Positions 1-7,853 are shown, counted from the stretch's first letter. The stretch is 34,668 nucleotides of DNA from an uncultured Clostridia bacterium (GCA_946540675.1 CAMNIW010000002.1:1-34668), one strand, 5' to 3'. Numbers and translations: made by a program. Notes: generated from the letters alone by a model not told the origin.

Positions 1-220
1 CGAGAGCAGCGAAATAACCGATTCCATAAGGCGCGGACACATAGCCTACGTCATCAATACCAGCGAAGTCGGCGCGGCGAGAGAACTCTCGGACGGTTAC
101 GAGATAAGAAAATGCGCCACCGAAAGCAACGTCACTATGTTTACGTCGCTCGACACCGTAAGGGTTTTGCTCGACGTACTCGAAGAGACCACGCTCACCA
201 TATCGACGATAGACGCGTAA
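1..220 (+). CDS. carB: Carbamoyl-phosphate synthase large subunit, C-terminal end (partial)
   Basis: Only the last 73 codons are present; the gene runs off the left edge and reads in frame from base 2 to a TAA at 218-220. It is too short for the ORF track. The peptide contains AYVINT followed by a stretch near SDGYEIRKCATE and TSLDTVRVLLDVL, which matches the end of the MGS-like allosteric domain of CarB (PyrAB), where UMP or other effectors bind. CarB makes carbamoyl phosphate from bicarbonate, glutamine-derived ammonia and ATP for pyrimidine and arginine synthesis. It lies 4 nt before pyrK, which fits the pyrimidine-specific copy. The assignment rests on this short tail and on context. A glutamine amidotransferase partner (carA) would be expected upstream, outside the window. 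Confidence 0.85.
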   Translation, partial: ESSEITDSIRRGHIAYVINTSEVGAARELSDGYEIRKCATESNVTMFTSLDTVRVLLDVLEETTLTISTIDA

Positions 221-224
221 AATT

Positions 225-965
225 ATGAAACAGGGAATATATACCGTAAGCGAAAACTTAAAAATAGCGGACGGAGTTTACAGAATGACTTTGTCGGGCG
301 ACCCGTCCGCAATAACCGCGGCGGGGCAGTTCGTAAACCTTCTTACGGACGGGTGTTATCTCCGTCGTCCGATCTCGGTGTGCGAAGTAGGAAAAGACGG
401 CTTTACCATAATATATAAAGTCGTCGGCAAGGGCACGGAGAAGATGAGCCGCGCGAAGAAGGGAGACGAATTCGACGTGCTGACGGGGCTCGGCAACGGT
501 TACGACGTCGCGGCGTCGGGGAAAAGTCCGCTCCTTATAGGCGGCGGAGTCGGAGTTCCGCCCCTTTACGAACTCGCCAAAAGGCTGACGGCGCAGGGAA
601 AACGGGTTTCGGTGATAATCGGATTCAACAAAAAGAGCGAAGTCTTTTACGAAAAGGAATTTTTATCTCTCGGATGCAAAGTGTTCGTCGCGACGGCGGA
701 CGGGTCTTACGGAGAAAAGGGCTTTGTGACCGACGTTATGAAAAAAGTCGGTACGTATACCTATTTTTACGCCTGCGGACCCGAACCTATGCTCAAAGCG
801 GTGTATAAGAAATCGGAGACGGACGGAGAATTCAGTTTCGAGCGGCGTATGGGTTGCGGCTTCGGCGCGTGTATGGGCTGTTCGTGTAAAACCGTGACGG
901 GCAACAAGCGCATATGCAAGGAAGGACCCGTCATAAAGAAGGGGGATATAATATGGGAAGACTGA
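225..965 (+). CDS. pyrK: Dihydroorotate dehydrogenase B, electron transfer subunit
   Basis: 246 aa, close to the usual length of PyrK. It is the FAD and [2Fe-2S] subunit that passes electrons from dihydroorotate oxidation in PyrD to NAD+. The N-terminal half is a ferredoxin-reductase-type FAD barrel with the RRPISV flavin-binding motif (about residue 46). A nucleotide-binding GGGVGVPPL segment follows near residue 106. The C-terminus has the cysteine cluster GCGFGACMGCSC plus a later Cys in RICKEG, the four ligands expected for the iron-sulphur centre. It starts 4 nt after carB and its end overlaps pyrD by 13 nt, as in many Firmicute pyr operons. The ribosome binding site is weak, so translational coupling to carB is likely. 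Confidence 0.96.
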   Translation: MKQGIYTVSENLKIADGVYRMTLSGDPSAITAAGQFVNLLTDGCYLRRPISVCEVGKDGFTIIYKVVGKGTEKMSRAKKGDEFDVLTGLGNGYDVAASGKSPLLIGGGVGVPPLYELAKRLTAQGKRVSVIIGFNKKSEVFYEKEFLSLGCKVFVATADGSYGEKGFVTDVMKKVGTYTYFYACGPEPMLKAVYKKSETDGEFSFERRMGCGFGACMGCSCKTVTGNKRICKEGPVIKKGDIIWED

Positions 966-1852
966 GCGTTGACCTTTGCGGCATAGAACTCGACAATCCG
1001 GTAATACCCGCAAGCGGCACTTTCGGCTACGGTTACGAGTTCGCCGATCTCTACGACATAAATATTCTCGGGACGTTTTCTTTCAAGGGTACGACCAAAG
1101 AGCCGAGATTCGGCAACCCGACGCCGAGAATAGCCGAATGCGCTTCCGGTATGCTCAATTCGGTCGGGCTGCAAAACCCGGGCGCGGAAAAGGTCGTTTC
1201 GGAAGAACTTCCGCGGCTTAAAAAGGTGTTCGGCAAAAAGGTAATGGCTAACGTCAGCGGTTTTTCGGTCGAAGAATACGTCGAAACTTGCAGAATTTTG
1301 GACGGACAGGAGCAGGTAGGGTGGATAGAAGTCAACGTTTCCTGCCCCAACGTGCACGGCGGGGGGATGAGTTTCGGTACCGACGCGCGCGCCGCCGCCG
1401 AAGTTACGGCAAAGGTGAAGGCGGCGACTGAAAAGCCGATAATAATAAAACTTTCGCCCAACGTTACCGATATAGTCCCGATAGCGCGCGCGTGCGAAGA
1501 CGCAGGCGCTGACGGGATAAGTCTGATAAACACTTTGCTCGGAATGCGCATTGACCTGAAAACGAGAAAGCCCGTACTCAAAAACGTGACGGGCGGACTT
1601 TCGGGGCCGGCGGTGTTTCCCGTCGCCCTTCGTATGGTCTATCAGACGGCGAAGGCGGTAAAAATTCCCGTCGTCGGCATGGGCGGAGTCGCGAGCGCCG
1701 AAGACGTGCTGGAAATGATGCTCGCGGGGGCGACCGCGGTAGAAGTCGGCGCCGCCAATCTCGTAAACCCTTACGCTTGCAGGGATATAATACGCGACCT
1801 GCCCGCGGCGATGGACAAATACGGAATAAAAACTCTTAAGGAGATAAGATAA
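953..1852 (+). CDS. pyrD: Dihydroorotate dehydrogenase B, catalytic subunit
   Basis: 299 aa from the ATG at 953. The ORF track begins 39 nt upstream at 914, but the ATG at 953 has a purine-rich ribosome binding site (aagaaggggg) and gives the standard family N-terminus (a short strand, then NPVIPASGTFGYG). The enzyme is an FMN TIM barrel that oxidises dihydroorotate to orotate. Class 1B features include the catalytic cysteine in VNVSCPNVHGGG (about residue 131) and the phosphate-binding GMGGVASAEDV and GATAVEVGAAN segments near the C-terminus. The preceding pyrK encodes its obligatory partner, and the 13-nt overlap suggests coupled translation. The stop codon overlaps the pyrF start in TAATG. 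Confidence 0.97.
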   Translation: MGRLSVDLCGIELDNPVIPASGTFGYGYEFADLYDINILGTFSFKGTTKEPRFGNPTPRIAECASGMLNSVGLQNPGAEKVVSEELPRLKKVFGKKVMANVSGFSVEEYVETCRILDGQEQVGWIEVNVSCPNVHGGGMSFGTDARAAAEVTAKVKAATEKPIIIKLSPNVTDIVPIARACEDAGADGISLINTLLGMRIDLKTRKPVLKNVTGGLSGPAVFPVALRMVYQTAKAVKIPVVGMGGVASAEDVLEMMLAGATAVEVGAANLVNPYACRDIIRDLPAAMDKYGIKTLKEIR

Positions 1853-2553
1853 TGGCAAAAGACGTAATTATAGCCTGCGACTTTCCGTCAAAGGAACAGA
1901 CGCTTGCTTTTCTGGATAAATTCACGGGGAGAAAACCCTTCGTAAAGATAGGTATGGAACTTTTCTATGCCGAAGGCCCCGACGTCGTGAGAGAGATAAA
2001 GAAAAGGGGACACAAAATATTTCTCGACCTTAAACTCCACGATATACCCAACACGGTAAAGCGCGCGATGGCGGTGCTGACAAAACTCGACGCGGACATA
2101 GTAAACGTCCACGCGGCAGGCGGCACGGAAATGATGAAAAGGGCGGCGGAAGGTCTTATAAGGGAAGACGGCACGCGTCCGCTCATCATTGCGATAACGC
2201 AACTCACGTCTACCGACGACGAAACTTTAAGGCGGGACATTCTCATTGACAGACCTATGGAAGAAGTGGTCGGAAGTTACGCGCTCACCGCAAAAAACGC
2301 GGGGCTCGACGGGGTGGTGTGCTCTCCGCTCGAAGCGGCGAAAGTGCACGGCGCGTGCGGAAAGGACTTTTTGACGGTAACTCCGGGCGTTCGTTTCGAC
2401 GGCGGCGAAAAGGGCGACCAAAAGAGAGTTACCACGCCGGAAAAGGCGAGAGAACTCGGATCGGACTACATCGTTATGGGCAGACCCATAACGGCGGCGG
2501 AAGATCCGGTAAAGGCGTACGAAAGGGCGCTCAAAGAATTTTTGGGAGAGTGA
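1852..2553 (+). CDS. pyrF: Orotidine 5'-phosphate decarboxylase
   Basis: 233 aa, normal for the group I bacterial enzyme. It decarboxylates OMP to UMP, the last step of de novo synthesis. The catalytic Asp-Lys-Asp array is visible as FLDLKLHDIPNTV (about residue 57). The C-terminal phosphate-binding region has VTPGVR and GSDYIVMGRPI. The start is fixed by a good ribosome binding site (aaggagat) inside the end of pyrD and by the shared TAATG. It is followed after 3 nt by pyrE, so these genes are co-transcribed. Nothing unusual was seen in the active-site residues. Confidence 0.97.
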   Translation: MAKDVIIACDFPSKEQTLAFLDKFTGRKPFVKIGMELFYAEGPDVVREIKKRGHKIFLDLKLHDIPNTVKRAMAVLTKLDADIVNVHAAGGTEMMKRAAEGLIREDGTRPLIIAITQLTSTDDETLRRDILIDRPMEEVVGSYALTAKNAGLDGVVCSPLEAAKVHGACGKDFLTVTPGVRFDGGEKGDQKRVTTPEKARELGSDYIVMGRPITAAEDPVKAYERALKEFLGE

Positions 2554-2556
2554 AAT

Positions 2557-3195
2557 ATGGAAGAGAGAAAGGTAAAGATAGCAAAAGACCTGCTTAAAAT
2601 CAAGGCGGTGTTTTTCAGCCCCGACAAGCCGTTTACCTGGGCGAGCGGAATAAAGAGTCCCGTGTATTGCGACAACAGGCTGACTCTCACCGCGCCCGAC
2701 GTCAGGAACGACGTCGAAAACGGACTTGCGGAAGCGATAAAGGAGAATTATCCCGAAGTCGAAGTGCTTATGGGCACGTCCACCGCAGGTATAGCGCACG
2801 CCGCGATAGTCGGACACATAACGGGTCTTCCGATGGGTTACGTCCGTTCGGGCGCGAAAGACCACGGCAGGCAGAACCAAATCGAAGGCAAACTCGAAAA
2901 AGGACAGAAAGTAGTCGTCGTTGAAGACCTTATATCGACGGGCGGAAGCGTTCTCGAAGTGGTGGACGTTTTGAGAGCGGCGGGCGCGGAAGTGCTCGGG
3001 ATAGCGAGCATTTTCACATACGGTATGAAAAAAGGCTTACAACGGCTTAAAGAAGCCGACGTAAAAAACGTTTCGCTCACCGATTTCGACGTGATAGCCG
3101 AAGTCGCGGCGGCGGAAGGGTATATAGAAAAAGAAGACGTCGAAAGGTTGATAAAGTTCAGGAACGACCCTTCGGACGAAAGTTGGATAAAGTGA
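2557..3195 (+). CDS. pyrE: Orotate phosphoribosyltransferase
   Basis: 212 aa. It transfers phosphoribose from PRPP to orotate to form OMP, the substrate of the upstream pyrF product. The PRPP-binding motif is seen as VVVVEDLISTGGSVLEV (about residue 119), and the catalytic-loop segment YVRSGAKDHGRQNQIEG lies just before it. The N-terminal FTWASGIKSPVYCDNR is also characteristic. The ribosome binding site is gggag, 8 nt upstream of the ATG. It is separated from pyrF by 3 nt and from pyrB by 1 nt. No oddity in length or motifs. Confidence 0.97.
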   Translation: MEERKVKIAKDLLKIKAVFFSPDKPFTWASGIKSPVYCDNRLTLTAPDVRNDVENGLAEAIKENYPEVEVLMGTSTAGIAHAAIVGHITGLPMGYVRSGAKDHGRQNQIEGKLEKGQKVVVVEDLISTGGSVLEVVDVLRAAGAEVLGIASIFTYGMKKGLQRLKEADVKNVSLTDFDVIAEVAAAEGYIEKEDVERLIKFRNDPSDESWIK

Positions 3196-3196
3196 T

Positions 3197-4291
3197 ATGA
3201 GAAGCGTAATAGATATTCTCGACCTTACGAGAGAAGAAGTGGACGGGCTCGTGGAAAAAGCCCTTGACATAATAGCCGACCCGAAGAAGTATTCGGAGAT
3301 ATGTCGCGGCAAAAAACTCGCCACGCTCTTTTTCGAGCCGTCGACGAGAACTCGTCTTTCCTTTGAAGCGGCGATGTACGAACTCGGCGGAAACGTCCTG
3401 TCCGTTCCGGGCGCGTCGCTGTCTTCGGCGGCAAAGGGAGAGAGCGTTGCGGACACCGCCAAAGTCGTTTCCTGCTACGCGGATATAATAGCGATACGCC
3501 ACCCCAAGGAAGGCGCGGCCGCCGTCGCGGCGAACAGCGCGGACATACCCGTCATCAACGCGGGCGACGGCGGACACTGCCACCCGACGCAGACTCTTAC
3601 CGATATGCTGACCATACACAGGGAAAAGGGCAGGTTCGACGATCTCGTCGTGGGATTTTGCGGCGACCTTAAATACGGCAGGACGGTACATTCGCTCATA
3701 AACTCCCTGTCGCGGTATAAAAACGTAAAACTCGTTCTCATCTCGCCCGAAGAACTGAAACTTCCGGGATACGTAAAGCGCGGAGCGATAGCGAGAAGCG
3801 GTATGGAATACGTCGAAACGGCGAGCCTTGAAGAATATATGCCCGAACTCGACGTCCTTTATATGACGAGAATACAAAGGGAAAGGTTTGCCGACGCCGA
3901 CGAATACGAAAGGCTTAAAGACAGTTACGTTTTGACGCCCGAAAAACTCGTCCCCGCAAAAGAAGATATGATAATACTTCATCCCCTTCCGCGCGTCAAC
4001 GAGATAAGCGTCAGGGTAGACGAAGACAAAAGGGCGTGCTACTTCAAGCAGGCGCTCAACGGCAAGTATATACGTATGGCGCTCATACTCAAACTGCTCG
4101 AAGAAGCCGAAAACAAGGAGAAAGAGCCGCCGTTTAAGGGCAAGAAGTTGATTTACGGCAAGTATACCTGCAAAAACGACAGGTGTATAACGACCGTCGA
4201 ACAGGAACTCACGCCGATATTTTTCCCCGCGGAGTGCGAAGAAGGAAAATTCCGTTGCGCCTACTGCGAGAAAAAAGTCAAAACCGAATAG
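3197..4291 (+). CDS. pyrB: Aspartate carbamoyltransferase with fused PyrI-type zinc module
   Basis: 364 aa, about 50 longer than a standard catalytic chain. Residues 1 to about 308 are a normal ATCase: carbamoyl-phosphate loop FFEPSTRTRLSFE (about 48), HPTQ motif and HPLPRVNEI near the end of the domain. It condenses carbamoyl phosphate with aspartate. The extra C-terminal tail carries C325-x4-C330-x23-C354-x2-C357. This is the same spacing as the zinc site of E. coli PyrI, and the tail also ends like PyrI (CAYCEKK). The nucleotide-binding allosteric domain of PyrI is absent, so only the catalytic-chain-contacting zinc module is present. Full-length PyrB-PyrI fusions are known, for example in Thermotoga; this reduced form is discussed as a finding. 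Last gene of the operon. Confidence 0.95.
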   Translation: MRSVIDILDLTREEVDGLVEKALDIIADPKKYSEICRGKKLATLFFEPSTRTRLSFEAAMYELGGNVLSVPGASLSSAAKGESVADTAKVVSCYADIIAIRHPKEGAAAVAANSADIPVINAGDGGHCHPTQTLTDMLTIHREKGRFDDLVVGFCGDLKYGRTVHSLINSLSRYKNVKLVLISPEELKLPGYVKRGAIARSGMEYVETASLEEYMPELDVLYMTRIQRERFADADEYERLKDSYVLTPEKLVPAKEDMIILHPLPRVNEISVRVDEDKRACYFKQALNGKYIRMALILKLLEEAENKEKEPPFKGKKLIYGKYTCKNDRCITTVEQELTPIFFPAECEEGKFRCAYCEKKVKTE

Positions 4292-4303
4292 AGAACGCCG
4301 AAA

Positions 4304-4335
4304 AAAGCGGGGACGGAAAATTCCGTCCCCGCTTT
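4304..4335. terminator. Bidirectional intrinsic terminator between pyrB and the convergent gene
   Basis: A 15-bp perfect inverted repeat (aaagcggggacggaa / ttccgtccccgcttt) with a 2-nt centre lies between pyrB and the convergent minus-strand gene. On the minus strand the stem is followed by a run of six T. On the plus strand only three T follow. It therefore suits the minus-strand gene best but probably serves both. Confidence 0.85.
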
Positions 4336-4342
4336 GCGGTCA

Positions 4343-4813
4343 TCAAAACTCTTCACCGTTGAGTCTGGTTATTATTTTAGCCATCGCCTTTATTTCGGAG
4401 TCGCTCATATTTTCGGAGTATTCGGCAAGGACGCCCGCAGTCTGTTCTTCGGTCTTACACTCTCTGACCGCCGAGAGAGCCGAAGGAAGTTTGTCTTCGG
4501 GGACGAAAGTCTTTATAAGTTCTTCCGTCGCGTCTTTTTTTGCGCCCCTGCAAAAGACGTTTCCTATCGCGAAAGACAGTCCGAAGACGGTCGTTCCGCG
4601 CTCGGGGAGCGTTCCGAAGTCGCCGCCCGTCGCGGCGAGATATACGGCAAAGGCAAGAAAGGAAAGGGCGAGTTTTATCGCCGTTTCCGTGCGTTCAGGC
4701 AGACGGGGAAACAGTTTTCTTATCGCCGCGTATACGGCGAGCACCGCGCCCGCGGCGAGAAAAGTTTCCAGTCCGAAACGATTGAGCATCGCGAATATTT
4801 TTACAGTTTCCAT
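4343..4813 (-). CDS. Small membrane protein of unknown function (three predicted TM helices)
   Basis: 156 aa from the ATG at 4813. The ORF track extends it to 4870 through a GTG inside the tandem repeat, but those 19 residues are repeat-encoded and the ATG sits exactly at the repeat edge, so I prefer it. Hydrophobic segments are near residues 15-32 (FLAAGAVLAVYAAI), 46-64 (AIKLALSFLAFAVYLAAT) and 75-92. The remainder is an acidic, helical cytoplasmic tail with alternating charges. I do not recognise the family. The ribosome binding site (ggcggtga) is weak and is itself part of the repeat unit. It probably shares a transcript with the 53-aa gene upstream, giving a 5' region of roughly 350 nt made of repeats between the two. 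The strong terminator at 4304-4335 follows. Confidence 0.7.
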   Translation of the reverse strand: METVKIFAMLNRFGLETFLAAGAVLAVYAAIRKLFPRLPERTETAIKLALSFLAFAVYLAATGGDFGTLPERGTTVFGLSFAIGNVFCRGAKKDATEELIKTFVPEDKLPSALSAVRECKTEEQTAGVLAEYSENMSDSEIKAMAKIITRLNGEEF

Positions 4814-4816
4814 TTT

Positions 4817-5157
4817 CACCGCCTTACGGGCGGAGAAATCCGGGCGAAATGCACTTTTCCGAGAAAGCACAAAGGTCTGCCGCCCGTTTTTTCACCGCCT
4901 TACGGGCGGAGAAATACGGGCGAAACGCACTTTTCCGAGAAAGCGCAAAGGTCTGCCGCTCGTTTTTTCACCGCCTTACGGGCGGAAAAATCCGGGCGAA
5001 GCGCACTTTTCCTGTCGAAGAGCGGAAACAAACCGCCCGTTTTTCACCGCCTTACGGGCGGAGAAATCCGGGCGAAACGCACTTTTCCGAGAAAGCACAA
5101 AGGTCTGCCGCCCGTTTTTTCACCGCCTTACGGGCGGAGAAATCCGGGCGAAACGCA
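4817..5157. repeat. 76-bp tandem repeat array, about 4.5 copies
   Basis: Copies begin with caccgccttacgggcgg at 4817, 4893, 4969, 5045 and 5121, an exact 76-bp period. The last copy stops after about 37 bp. The copies are nearly identical; the third (4969-5044) is the most diverged, with a different stretch (cctgtcgaagagcggaaaca) in its second half. Each junction contains the inverted repeat ccgcccg...cgggcgg with a 16-nt loop and a smaller ccgcc/ggcgg stem inside it. The period is not a multiple of three and the array contains almost no stop codons, so long spurious ORFs appear in all three plus frames. There are no unique spacers, so it is not a CRISPR array. Confidence 0.97.
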
Positions 5158-5159
5158 AA

Positions 5160-5321
5160 TTATTCGTCGTCGTTTTTCGGCTTCGGGAAAGATTTTTCGC
5201 CCGTCGGCAAAGGAGCGTTTTTTTCGGGCTCGCTTCGCCGAAATAAGCCGTCGGGCAAATCGGGAACGTTTTTAAGCCTTTTCGGGCACAACTTCTTTTT
5301 CAAATAAAACCTGTTCGGCAT
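5160..5321 (-). CDS. 53-aa basic, proline-rich small protein of unknown function
   Basis: Not in the ORF track because of its length. It starts at the ATG at 5321 with an excellent ribosome binding site (ggcggaggg, 6 nt spacing) and a consensus promoter about 40 nt upstream, which is why I call it real. The protein begins MPNRFYLKKKLCPKRLK, is rich in Lys/Arg in its first half, and continues with an acidic and proline-rich tail ending KPKNDDE. There is no signal peptide or membrane helix. One cysteine is present. I recognise no family. The stop codon lies 3 bp before the truncated last copy of the 76-bp repeat, and the membrane gene follows after the array. It may be a DNA- or RNA-binding peptide by composition, but that is a guess. 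Confidence 0.7.
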   Translation of the reverse strand: MPNRFYLKKKLCPKRLKNVPDLPDGLFRRSEPEKNAPLPTGEKSFPKPKNDDE

Positions 5322-5359
5322 ATATCCCTCCGCCCTATCGTTTTTCCAGACGCGGAAAG

Positions 5360-5387
5360 ATTATAACGCCGTTTTTCCGAAAGTCAA
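5360..5387 (-). promoter_or_regulatory. Sigma-A type promoter for the 53-aa gene
   Basis: Read on the minus strand: TTGACT (5387-5382), 16-nt spacer, TATAAT (5365-5360). The strand and position, just after the spoIIE stop codon and about 38 nt before the small ORF, indicate an independent transcription unit for the two small genes. Confidence 0.8.
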
Positions 5388-5397
5388 GAGTTTACTG

Positions 5398-7659
5398 TCA
5401 GCAAACTTTTTTGAAAATTCTCACGCAAAAGGCGGTCATATCGTCTTTCGCTTCTCCGCCCGTAAGAGCGAGCGCGCGGTTTAATATGTTGTCCGCGAGA
5501 ATTTTGGGGTTGAGAGCCCTTTGCGACGACAAAAACCCGACGAGATCGCCGGAAGAGCCGAACGCGTCCGACACGCCGTCGCTCATAAAGACTATCACGT
5601 CGCCGCTCGAAAGAGTTGTTCTGCTTATCGTCGGGCGCATTTCGTCGAGTATTCCGAGCGGCAAAGAATTGCCTTCCACGATCTTTACCGAGTCCTTTGT
5701 GACGACGAAGGAATACGGCGAGCCTATCTTTATGAAGTCCGCACCGCCCGAAGAAAGGTCGATGACGCCTATATCCATGGCGGTGAAGTCGTCTTTGCGG
5801 TTAAAGGCGAGAAGTTTGTTTACCGTGGAAAGCACGGTTTCGGACGGAAGTCCCGCCTTGTAAAAGGTTTCGACCAGCGATATGGCGGTGGCGGAAACGT
5901 CTTCCGCGCCTTCTCCGCTGCCCATACCGTCGTTTAAGGCTATCAGGAACTTGTTTTCGGACAGTTTGGTCACCGAGTGGGTGTCTCCGCTTTTTTGCTT
6001 GTCGGATTTTGTCGTCGCCGCTATCCCGAACACGGCGTCGAAAGTCGGCGCGCGCTTTAACGTTACGGACGACAGATCTCGCGTAAGGTCGGCTTTTGCG
6101 GTTATCGCCGGCGGAAAACCGAAAACTTCTTCCACGGACTGTAAAAACGCCTTTTTGGCGACGTCTTTTTGCGGAAGAGTGACGTTTATCTCGACGTCGC
6201 TATCGTCGCCGAACACGAGCGCTTCGGTCGCAAAAATGCCTTCCGTAAACAGTTTTTTAAGCAATTTCTTTTCGCTGTCGCGCCTGATTTCGAGTTGTCT
6301 GCTCATAGAAAAAGCCAACGCTTTCAAAACCGCAGACAGTCCTTTCGTTTCGGACAGGACGAGTTGTCTGCCGCTTTCAAGCGCTTCGTTTTCGTCCATT
6401 TCGCGCTCGAACAGTTTTATAAGAGAATTGACTTTTTCGGTCACGCTTTCGGGATAGGCGCAGTTTTCCGAGAAGGATCGGGGAAGGTCGACAAGGTTCA
6501 GTCTGCCTTTGGCGAACCCGATAGACACCGCGTTTTTAAGTATTTCGGGCGAAGGGAAATCGCGGTTGCGGCACTTTTTAAGCGACGGACAAACCGAACA
6601 CACCGAAAGAAGCACGTCTTCGGCGGCGTTGTCCGTTATGCTTTCTTTGGAAACCGTTTTTTCTCCGAGTTTTTGCATAGAACCGTACATTTCGTCAAAG
6701 ACCGCCGCGATTTCGTACAGTTTTCCCGATACGGCGGAGCGGTTGCGGTTTACCGAGTATCTTACGAGATTGTCCGATTTGTATAGAGCCATCGCGTCCT
6801 TTAACCGTGAAAGACGCTTTGTCGGCGTAAAGAGAAACACGACCGACGGTATCAGCAGGATAAGCGAATAAGCGGGATCCTTTACGGGATAAACGTCGGT
6901 GAACAGCCACAGCATCACCTGTACCGCGACGACCGAGAAAGAAGTCAGTATCTTCGAGCGTTCGGAAAAAATCATCGCGGCAAGCGAACACACGAGAAAT
7001 ATCCCCATCGCCGAAAAACTCCTTTCGTACAGGCACACGGGCAGGGCGGACACGGCGGCGACCACGGCGGTAAAACCTTTCGGAAGGATGACCGCGGCGT
7101 AAAGCGTTATCGTAAGCCCCGCGGCTTGCCAGGCGTATGAGCCGAGTGAAACCGTCGCCCCGTACCCCACCGCGCAAAACAGCGTCGCCGCGGCTATAAA
7201 CTCGTCGGTTTTTACGCGGTATCTGAGACCTTTTATCAGCATAACGCGCGCGCCTGCGGTCATAATCACCGAAAAAGCCGAAACGGTTACGGAAATCACC
7301 GTCTTTTCGAGATAGCCGTAAGACGGTGACGCGGCGATAAAGGGTATAAGAGATATAAACGTGAGCGGTATTATCTCGAAAGTCGGCGTTCTTTTGTAGC
7401 GTCCCGCGATAAAAAAGTACGCGCATATCACGGCGCCGCAGGTCGCGCCTATCCATATCGGCGTTATGTCCGCGGATATGCAAAAGGGGAGAGCGTACAG
7501 AAAAAACGACGGAAGCGGATTGAGTCCGGCTCCGAGATTTCCGACGAGAAGCGCGGCGGAAAGCGGTGAAAATTTTCCGTCGGCGAGAGTTATAAAGACG
7601 TAGCCGACAAGGGTTGCGGCGTACTTCAGGATCCTTTTAAGGTCGACAGGTTTTCTCAT
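5398..7659 (-). CDS. spoIIE: Stage II sporulation protein E, PP2C-type serine phosphatase
   Basis: 753 aa, slightly shorter than the 827-aa B. subtilis protein. The first 290 residues hold about ten hydrophobic segments, as in the SpoIIE membrane domain. A middle regulatory region carries a small Cys cluster (CSVCPSLKKC). The C-terminal PP2C phosphatase has the metal-binding motifs DGMGSGEGA (about residue 575), MDIGVIDLSSG, FMSDGVSDAFG (about 690) and DDMTAFCVRIF. SpoIIE localises to the polar septum and dephosphorylates SpoIIAA to activate sigma-F in the forespore. All expected Asp ligands are visible. No clear Shine-Dalgarno sequence precedes the ATG. The gene stands alone, as is usual. 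Its presence argues strongly for spore formation. Confidence 0.95.
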   Translation of the reverse strand: MRKPVDLKRILKYAATLVGYVFITLADGKFSPLSAALLVGNLGAGLNPLPSFFLYALPFCISADITPIWIGATCGAVICAYFFIAGRYKRTPTFEIIPLTFISLIPFIAASPSYGYLEKTVISVTVSAFSVIMTAGARVMLIKGLRYRVKTDEFIAAATLFCAVGYGATVSLGSYAWQAAGLTITLYAAVILPKGFTAVVAAVSALPVCLYERSFSAMGIFLVCSLAAMIFSERSKILTSFSVVAVQVMLWLFTDVYPVKDPAYSLILLIPSVVFLFTPTKRLSRLKDAMALYKSDNLVRYSVNRNRSAVSGKLYEIAAVFDEMYGSMQKLGEKTVSKESITDNAAEDVLLSVCSVCPSLKKCRNRDFPSPEILKNAVSIGFAKGRLNLVDLPRSFSENCAYPESVTEKVNSLIKLFEREMDENEALESGRQLVLSETKGLSAVLKALAFSMSRQLEIRRDSEKKLLKKLFTEGIFATEALVFGDDSDVEINVTLPQKDVAKKAFLQSVEEVFGFPPAITAKADLTRDLSSVTLKRAPTFDAVFGIAATTKSDKQKSGDTHSVTKLSENKFLIALNDGMGSGEGAEDVSATAISLVETFYKAGLPSETVLSTVNKLLAFNRKDDFTAMDIGVIDLSSGGADFIKIGSPYSFVVTKDSVKIVEGNSLPLGILDEMRPTISRTTLSSGDVIVFMSDGVSDAFGSSGDLVGFLSSQRALNPKILADNILNRALALTGGEAKDDMTAFCVRIFKKVC

Positions 7660-7690
7660 AAAACAAGTCCCTTTTTCGTTTGATACAAAG

Positions 7691-7745
7691 ATTATAAAGG
7701 ACTTATCCGCGAAAATAATGCGTATTACGGTCGAAATTTGACCTA
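7691..7745 (-). promoter_or_regulatory. Candidate spoIIE promoter with Spo0A-like box
   Basis: On the minus strand a TATAAT (7696-7691) lies about 32 nt upstream of the spoIIE ATG, with no good -35 at 17 nt. On the plus strand GGTCGAA (7729-7735) differs by one base from the 0A-box core TGTCGAA, within a near-palindrome ggtcgaaatttgacc. B. subtilis spoIIE is Spo0A-activated with an atypical -35, so the pattern fits, but the match is imperfect. Confidence 0.4.
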
Positions 7746-7792
7746 TATTAGAAAAGTCGCGCCGACCGAGCGGCCTAAAGCGTTTTCCGCTT

Positions 7793-7830
7793 AAAAAATT
7801 TACGCCCCCGCGGTTTTCCGCGGGGGCGTA
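7793..7830 (-). terminator. Intrinsic terminator of galK
   Basis: The inverted repeat tacgcccccgcgg / ccgcgggggcgta (7801-7830) has a 4-nt loop. On the minus strand it is followed by aaattttttaag. It lies 24 nt after the galK stop codon. Confidence 0.92.
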
Positions 7831-7853
7831 AGAGTTTTGTCGTATATGCGTTT

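Noticed and set aside
767-1858. 363-aa minus-strand ORF across pyrK and pyrD
   Set aside because: Shadow of two well-identified plus-strand genes; it is Arg/His/Tyr-rich, as expected from antisense reading.
4817-5157. Possible CRISPR array
   Set aside because: The 76-bp units are contiguous and near-identical with no unique spacers and no cas genes nearby.
4334-5307. Three long plus-strand ORFs (4334-5275, 4359-5246, 4849-5307) with repeated motifs such as HRLTGGEIRAKRTFP
   Set aside because: They are the 76-bp repeat read in three frames; the period is not a multiple of three and the unit lacks stop codons. They also run antisense to two better-supported genes.
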